The notes under the pieces were generated by a model. That model saw only the letters and a program-made list of their open reading frames with translations. It had not been told where the DNA came from and ran no database searches. DNA of 13,422 nt from Phoronis pallida (taxonomy: Eukaryota; Phoronida; Phoronidae), in contig JAOXYC010159994.1 in the NCBI GenBank assembly GCA_028565715.1, positions 1 through 13,422 of the forward strand, in the 5' to 3' direction. The first letter of the stretch is position 1, and every line of letters begins with the position of its first letter. The translations under genes and the position numbers were made by a program. Shown here piece by piece: positions 8,439-13,422 of the stretch.

Positions 8439-8642
8439 CAACTTCTCAGTGTTTACCAACGTCAGGTTACATAACCAAAGTCCCCGGGACATCTTAGACC
8501 CGGGGTCTCGCATCTTTGCAAGCATCACCTGATAATTAGATTTTCTTAGACATCACCTGACTGTTAGATAAGACTACCTCTCAGCGTTATATGTTGAGCT
8601 TCACTCACAACGCCCCCCAGACTCCTCACAACTCCGTCCAAG
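8439..8642 (+). promoter_or_regulatory. Gene 3 proximal promoter block and short 5' UTR
   Basis: It is homologous to 296-461 upstream of gene 1 from CAACTTCTCAGTGT down to the ATG, but 38 nt longer. The extra length is explained by a second copy of an ATCACCTGA..TTAGAT module: copies at 8524-8541 and 8552-8569, 28 bp apart, each with CACCTG. CTCTCAGCGTTATATGTTGA, CACAACGCCCCCCA and CACAACTCCGTCCAA are kept. The TATA element is reduced to TATAT at 8588-8592. A likely 5' UTR of about 25-30 nt follows. Confidence 0.7.
8524..8569 (+). repeat. Tandem duplicated E-box-like module in gene 3 promoter
   Basis: ATCACCTGATAATTAGAT (8524-8541) and ATCACCTGACTGTTAGAT (8552-8569) match at 15 of 18 positions. 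Gene 1 has one copy (368-385) and gene 2 none. CACCTG is a known core for bHLH and zinc-finger (Snail-type) factors, but which, if any, binds here is unknown. Confidence 0.65.
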
Positions 8643-11600
8643 ATGAAGGTCGCAATTTTCTTGTTGGCGCTCGTCGCTGCCGTCTACTGCCAGGTTCCAA
8701 AAAAATGCAGTAAGTGTTTTGTTATGATTATAGGTGTGCGACTATACCTATTTTGAAAATGTTCTATCTGCAAATTTTGTTACTTTTAAAACATCTCGAA
8801 TAATTTGTTGTAAAAATGATAAGTCAGTGTCAGGACAACAACTTCAAATGGAAACTTTCTAAAAAGCAATGATGGATTCACGAACTGTCTTTTTTGAAAT
8901 AATAAACAATTAGAATTCAACCTTCAACTTTTCATATTTCTTATTATTTACACAGTATGCATGATCAGTATAGAACAGTAGAAATTGTTTTTTAGAACTT
9001 TAGCGTTTAATACCATTAGCTGTATCCATGACGATAAAAGTCATAAAAACAAATTGCAGTGAAAATCGTTGTACTCATTGTACTCTAAATATTCAAACCT
9101 CACACATGCACCAAATATTTTTGAAAAATTTTAAAGTGGCAAAAATGACTTAGGATATAACAGATTAAAATTTAACTTGTGTTGGCCCAACGCTCAGATA
9201 TTTTACGCTCTAAAAGGCATTCAGGAATGCATAAAAATTAATTTGTGGAGCCAGAAATTTTTGGATATTCCAAGTATGGTGCATGCAGTTCTAAATAGGC
9301 AAGTTTTGCATCAATTTATTTTTGTTACTTTTATGGTCACCAATACGGCTAATGCATCTTAAACTAACAGGTTCAGTTTGCCCGCCCTGCTTGCTGATTT
9401 AATCGGAGGGATCATCACTTAATTGCCAACCCACACATCAAATATGGGCCTAAGTATTGGCTTCTTTATGAAACTTAAAAAGGATGTCTCGTGGAGTAAA
9501 TTATCTTACTGAAGAAATGAAAACAAGTTGTGTAACTTCTGCAGCGGTTTGTGAGAAATGAACTTTTTTTCTCCCCGAATGCTCAGCATTTTCTTTCACT
9601 ACATGCAGTTCTTCTTGTTTCATCTTGAACCATGGCGTTTTTATTATTGATTTTTATCTGTATTTATCATTTCAGAGGCTCCACCATTGTGGGAGGGTCG
9701 AGAGATGCTGGTAAGTAGGATAATTTGAATTGTGAACCTGAAATGTTTTAATTCAACGATAACGTGAGACGTCCCAATTTGAAATTATCTATATTTGATT
9801 AGTCATGTATGGTGCCGTACAAAAGACACAATAACCTAAGGTGCCTTACATGGGGCACATTCTTCAGAACTCAGTGCGACAACATTGCATCCAAAATGCA
9901 GACAAAAATTCACTTTATCATTTTGCATAATGAATTAGGTTTGAGTGTTTTGTTTCATATTCACATTTAATTTACAGATCGACCCCAGCAAAAAGTTTGA
10001 GGTTATCTCAAAATTCTCTTATGATGAGTTTGGTAGACGTATTAGACGTGTTGAGGAGGTCCGTGACGAGGAGGGGAGACAATTCTACGATACTTTGTAT
10101 CTTCACGATGTGGTGAGTACTCCATAAAGAAAATCTTGAAATTACGAATCCAAAAATAAACCGTATCGATTAATTCCTCCCGATGGAATTGATGCTGTTA
10201 TGTTGACAATTTAGGCTACACAATTCTAAAAACAATTTTCGTCGATATCATCCTGGGAACTTTCCAGAATTAGAAGTAAGATATTTCAGTCAGTTATGAA
10301 TCTTTGGAAAGGTGTGTATTTTTTATAGAATCCCCTTTCGTTTGTTGATAAAATTTTGCTAACAGCATCGCAGAATTGTGTAGTAATGGCTTCTCATTTG
10401 AAGAAAATTTTTTGTTTCAGGGTATGGAATACCGCCTGGACTTGAAGACCAAGAAGTGTGAAGTCAAGGCACTAACATATCCATTCCGTATCATCGCTGT
10501 ACCAGACAATACCACCAGCTACGGCGAGGCTTACATTGGTGCCGGTGGAATCCCGGGAGAGGGCGTTCTAGTCAGCATCTGGGGAGGTCAGGAGAGCACT
10601 GGAGGTAATTGTTAGAACAGACAATAATAACTTTGTTTTGGGTTTTGCTGTGATTTTGGGTTTTCAAATTTGAATGCCTCATGGTCAAACTCATGCTAAT
10701 ATCTTTATCTGAGGGCCGAACCGCTAACCGTAGAGCAAAATTGAGAAATTTGGGAACCATATACCCATCTAAAAATATGGATGTACTAAAAACTGTGTTG
10801 TCGATATTTGTAAATAGCTGACAAAGAAAACAATTGTCAAATCATCGAGCTGTATATTGACACATTGACCAACCACCAAACACCTCACCATGTTCCAGTT
10901 GAGGGATCTTTGACTACGATCTCAGTAACGGTGTTGCAACTCATCAATTATAATGTTTCATTGAATTCATTTCAGACCGTTACGCCGGCACATGGACAGT
11001 ACCAGCATGCATCCCAGTACACGACGCTTACTACTCCACCAGGGCTGGGTTCGTTCATTCTAGGTGAGGTCTTTATCATTAACGAACCGATTCAATATCT
11101 AGATTAATCATAAAATACATTAAAATGTCCACTCTGGAGGTGACGTTAAGATATTAAAACTATTAAAATCCCTAGCTTTCGAAATTTAAAAAACCAAAAA
11201 AAGACGCGCTCTTTCATTCATTGGCTACTTGTTTTGCCTCGCTTTGACGCGCTCTGTATTTCTAGCTATATTATTGGTTTAATTTATTTTGCCGTCCAGT
11301 CTTTGTTACTTAAGTTCATTCTGTGATGTACTATCCTCTGAAGAAGAATAAATTATGAAAGCTAGGGATTTTAATAGTTTTAATATCTTTACGTCAGCTC
11401 CAGAGTGGACATTTTAATGTATTTTATGATTTTAAACGCTGGCGATCGGCCATTTTATTACTCTAGATTAATCATTGAATCTGAAAAAATGTCTGACTCG
11501 TCATTGGAAGCGATTCCCATGACGGGTCAGAAATGTTTTCAGATTCAAAAATTACCTCAATTAATTGTCGTCACAGCAGTAATTCATTAATTATATATAA

Positions 11601-13030
11601 TTATATTTCTCACATGATAAGTTCAATCTCAAATGTATTATCGAAAATAATACACTCTGACGGATCACTGTATTCATACGCCCTCAAATAATCCTCTTTT
11701 TTTCTTCGACATTGCGTCGTCACTGTTTCATGTGAGAAAAAGAACAATAAACTCGTCGTCATTGAATAATAAATTTTCTCAAAACTCGACAAAATCCTCG
11801 CCAAAGGCTCGTATTTTGACTCATTTTGAGAAACTTATTATTCAATGACACTAGTTCATTATCCTCTATTTATTATTCAATAAATTATTTTTGTTTTGGA
11901 AAAACGTCACTCATGCAAAATAACAGTCAATGCAATTTTAATAAATTTAGAAATTGTTAAGTTGTTTATCTTGCAAGGTTAAATATAGCTTGTTATCGAT
12001 ATTTGTAAATCGTGAGTTATACAACTTATCTTAATAAACAGATATCTAGTGTCTTTATTTAATCACTGAAATAACTATTTGATGATAAACGGTATACGTC
12101 GCAACTCACGCATGATCGAAGTAATTTCATAATAAATTTTACATTTAAAAAATGCGATTTTTTAAATCTACTTCAGTTGCATCAGTCATTAGATATTAAT
12201 TGATTTACTTGAATTACATGTATGTTGACCGCAGCCTTACATTTCCCAGTCCTTTTTAATTTAATCCGGTATACGGACGGTAATTGCTGACTCGAAGATA
12301 TCATTAACTTGGGCCAATAATTAAGCTATTTTAAAATGATAAATGTGAATGCCCGTAGTTAATTACAACTTGTTAATTTCAAAAATTCTAAAATCGCGAC
12401 TGTGTGACTTTGATAGAATAAAAAATGTTTTGATGAATCAACCCGTGACAAGGTTATCTTAGTGGAGATGTCGCGATGTCATGATCACATGCTATTGATA
12501 ACACCTAGACGATAAACCATGTACTTCAGACCAGGGTTGAATATAGGCTTGATCATGGGTGTTGGGAAATACCGAAATAATCATGTGCGTAATCTTGATA
12601 AATGGGCTGTTCAGTGAGATTTACATTTTGAAGTTAAATTAATTCAGATATTGAACGATAAGTCTCTTGATATTCAGAGATACAACCGCATGATCGCTAT
12701 GCAAGCCTCTTCTATCTCTGCACCAAATGAATTATCTTAATAATGGTAGACTTTTTAATGATACGATGTGATAATTGCTAGCCAGGCACCTTGTTATAAT
12801 CATCCCTGGTCATGAAAATGAGAAGATTATAATCATGCATGATAATGTTGGGCCCCCTGGGATCGCCTGGCACTGAAGGGGCTACCCAGGCTAAAGATTT
12901 AATAATGAAAAAATATAATAATTAATATTGATAAACATTTTCTGATTATTTGATTTTCAGCTTCTTCGACATCACAGTTGGTGTATCAGATCCTAACATA
13001 TTCATTCCACCCAAGGAGTGCAATCCATGA
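8643..13030 (+). CDS. Ependymin-related secreted glycoprotein, paralogue 3 (six exons, 192 aa)
   Basis: Spliced CDS: join(8643-8709, 9676-9710, 9978-10112, 10421-10604, 10976-11063, 12961-13030), 579 nt including TGA, with exon sizes and phases identical to gene 1. By hand count about 156 of 192 residues match gene 1. The signal peptide is the same (MKVAIFLLALVAAVYC, then QVPKKC). Conserved features are PPLWEGR, SYDEFG, RRVEEVRDEEGR, GEAYIGAGGIPGEGVLV, DRYAGTWTVPACIP and PPKECNP. Cysteines C22, C92, C152 and C190 are present. The sequon at N109 (NTT) is kept, but the second sequon of gene 1 is lost (STRAG instead of SNRTG). Most divergence is in exon 4, while exon 1 differs at only 4 of 67 nucleotides. 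The last intron is 1897 nt and filled with inverted-repeat elements, so exon 6 is far from exon 5; its fit in phase and sequence is nevertheless clear. Function is inferred from the family: an extracellular, possibly lipid-binding glycoprotein. Confidence 0.88.
8710..9675 (+). other. Gene 3 intron 1 (966 nt), no other gene seen
   Basis: It runs from the GTAAGT donor to the CATTTCAG acceptor. The 9177-9362 frame starts at TTG in plain intron sequence and has no recognisable content. Its length is close to intron 1 of gene 1 (996 nt), but the sequences do not align by eye. Confidence 0.55.
10113..10420 (+). other. Gene 3 intron 3 (308 nt), no other gene seen
   Basis: It runs from the GTGAGT donor to the TTTGTTTCAG acceptor. 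Nothing recognisable lies inside. Confidence 0.5.
10605..10975 (+). other. Gene 3 intron 4 (371 nt), no other gene seen
   Basis: It runs from the GTAATT donor to the CATTTCAG acceptor. It lacks the GATG satellite found at the same place in gene 1. A 20-nt segment at 10796-10815 recurs with one change at 11991-12010 in intron 5. Confidence 0.5.
11106..11431. mobile_element. MITE-like element with 82-bp terminal inverted repeats
   Basis: The left arm 11106-11187 and the right arm 11350-11431 are reverse complements over 82 nt with no gap and only four mismatches. They enclose a 162-nt centre, for a total of 326 bp. The centre carries a direct repeat, GACGCGCTCT, twice. No coding capacity is present, so it would be non-autonomous. 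I could not find a clean target-site duplication at the ends, so the superfamily is not assigned; a foldback fragment of a larger element is possible. It lies in gene 3 intron 5. Confidence 0.75.
11475..11548. repeat. 74-nt near-perfect hairpin with GCGA loop
   Basis: Arms 11475-11509 and 11514-11548 are 35 nt each and complementary at 31 positions, joined by a 4-nt GCGA loop. It begins TTGAATCTGAAAAAATG and ends CATTTCTGA-like in reverse complement. In RNA from either strand it would be a long hairpin. It is most likely a palindromic mobile-element relic; a small-RNA precursor is a less likely alternative. Confidence 0.7.
11606..11739. repeat. Inverted repeat with 12-bp perfect arms
   Basis: TTTCTCACATGA at 11606-11617 is exactly reverse-complemented at 11728-11739. 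Between them is a smaller hairpin, TGTATTAT / ATAATACA (11634-11641 and 11647-11654, loop of 5). It may be the ends or part of another decayed foldback element. Confidence 0.45.
11758..11849. repeat. Foldback element with about 45-bp arms
   Basis: The left arm 11758-11802 and the right arm 11806-11849 are reverse complements with about 80% identity and a 3-nt loop. The outer 15 nt, GTCATTGAATAATAA, are perfect. The core CGCCAAAGGCTCG and the TTCTCAAAA segment are shared with the copy at 1648-1740 in gene 1 intron 2. TTTATTATTCAATAAATT just downstream (11868 onward) looks like a partial extra end. Confidence 0.65.
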
Positions 13031-13120
13031 ACACGAGGTTCTGAAGTCCACAAGGATTGGAAAAGAAATGTAGCCTTAACATGGTTTCAGTGTATTCTGT
13101 TGTTTAAGTTTTCAATTTTC

Positions 13121-13126
13121 AATAAA
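13121..13126 (+). terminator. Gene 3 polyadenylation signal (AATAAA)
   Basis: AATAAA lies 90 nt after the TGA and is followed by a T-rich tract (CTTGTTTTTTTTCTTC) about 20 nt downstream, consistent with an animal 3' end. Confidence 0.75.
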
Positions 13127-13422
13127 CGTCTCATAAAGTGACCGCTTGTTTTTTTTCTTCATATTTTTATTGTTTCAATCATACTGTCGATCCATAAACA
13201 ATGCACAACAATGTACCTTCATTCAATTCTAATTTGTTTCGACATTTGTGTTTCTCTTCATCATTTATCCTTCAATGTGAACGCAATAATGTTATTATTG
13301 ATTATAAGTTGCATATATGAAAGTTTTTGAGAGTGCCCTCTTGGATGAAAAGTCTCAACTTTTATAAACCAAGTATTTAGAACATTTTTATTGATGACAG
13401 TGCTACAAAAGAAAACATGAAG
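13127..13422. other. Downstream DNA, nothing recognised
   Basis: AT-rich sequence after gene 3. No promoter block like those of genes 1 and 3, no exon and no repeat is recognisable up to the end of the window. Confidence 0.5.

Larger units (their letters stand above)
11064..12960 (+). other. Gene 3 intron 5 (1897 nt), enlarged by inverted repeats
   Basis: The donor GTGAGG at 11064 and the acceptor TGATTTTCAG ending at 12960 define the longest intron in the window, about four times its equivalents in genes 1 and 2 (477 and 489 nt). The inverted-repeat nest occupies 11106-11849. From 11850 to 12960 the sequence is AT-rich with no gene seen; it includes a short palindrome ATCATGCATGAT near 12834 and a GC-richer patch near 12850-12890. 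Confidence 0.7.

Noticed and set aside
10865-11107. Plus-strand frame of 80 codons across gene 3 exon 5
   Set aside because: It reads exon 5 in a different frame from the one that gives DRYAGTWTVPACIP, and runs on into both introns.
11610-11804. Minus-strand 64-codon frame in gene 3 intron 5
   Set aside because: It runs through two inverted repeats, has no recognisable domain and no start or splice support.

Overview
The window is animal nuclear DNA. It has small exons separated by AT-rich introns with GT...AG boundaries, TATA boxes, AATAAA/ATTAAA polyadenylation signals, a degenerate microsatellite, foldback elements and a tRNA-like repeat. No bacterial, viral or organellar gene is visible. 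Proteins of this kind, in tandem arrays, are known from marine invertebrates (molluscs, brachiopods, echinoderms and others). A lophotrochozoan such as a mollusc is my best guess, but the sequence alone does not settle the phylum.

The coding content is one tandem cluster of three complete genes, all on the + strand, for secreted ependymin-related proteins (EPDR family). Gene 1 is 462-4246 (192 aa), gene 2 is 4968-7510 (195 aa) and gene 3 is 8643-13030 (192 aa). I assembled each from six exons. All three share the same architecture: 67 nt, a 35-nt microexon, 135 or 144 nt, 184 nt, 88 nt and 70 nt, with intron phases 1,0,0,1,2. Each protein has a signal peptide, a QVPK-x-C mature start, a PPLWE motif, four mature cysteines at equivalent places and a conserved N-glycosylation sequon before GEAYIG. 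Genes 1 and 3 are about 81% identical by my count. Gene 2, which lies between them, is about 45% identical to gene 1 and has its own promoter and a histidine cluster.

Region by region: 1-295 is featureless upstream DNA. At 296-461 is the gene 1 promoter block, which recurs at 8439-8642 before gene 3 with an extra internal CACCTG-containing module. Gene 1 intron 4 holds about 640 bp of GATG-type degenerate satellite (2787-3424) with a 240-bp higher-order period, and its intron 2 holds a foldback repeat (about 1648-1740). Gene 2 intron 1 has a 26-bp perfect palindrome, and intron 5 has a degenerate tRNA-like unit on the minus strand (7234-7305). Between genes 2 and 3 (7511-8438) I find no gene, only a short CA run and repeat-like sequence. 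Gene 3 intron 5 (1897 nt) is swollen by a nest of inverted-repeat elements (11106-11849). The last 390 bases hold the gene 3 polyadenylation signal and nothing else I can support.

The three proteins probably act outside the cell as glycosylated, disulfide-bonded, possibly lipid-binding factors. The shared promoter block of genes 1 and 3 suggests shared expression, while gene 2 looks separately controlled and diverged. I see no multi-component novel system. The most interesting items are the divergent middle paralogue, the conserved or converted 5' block, and the foldback nest.
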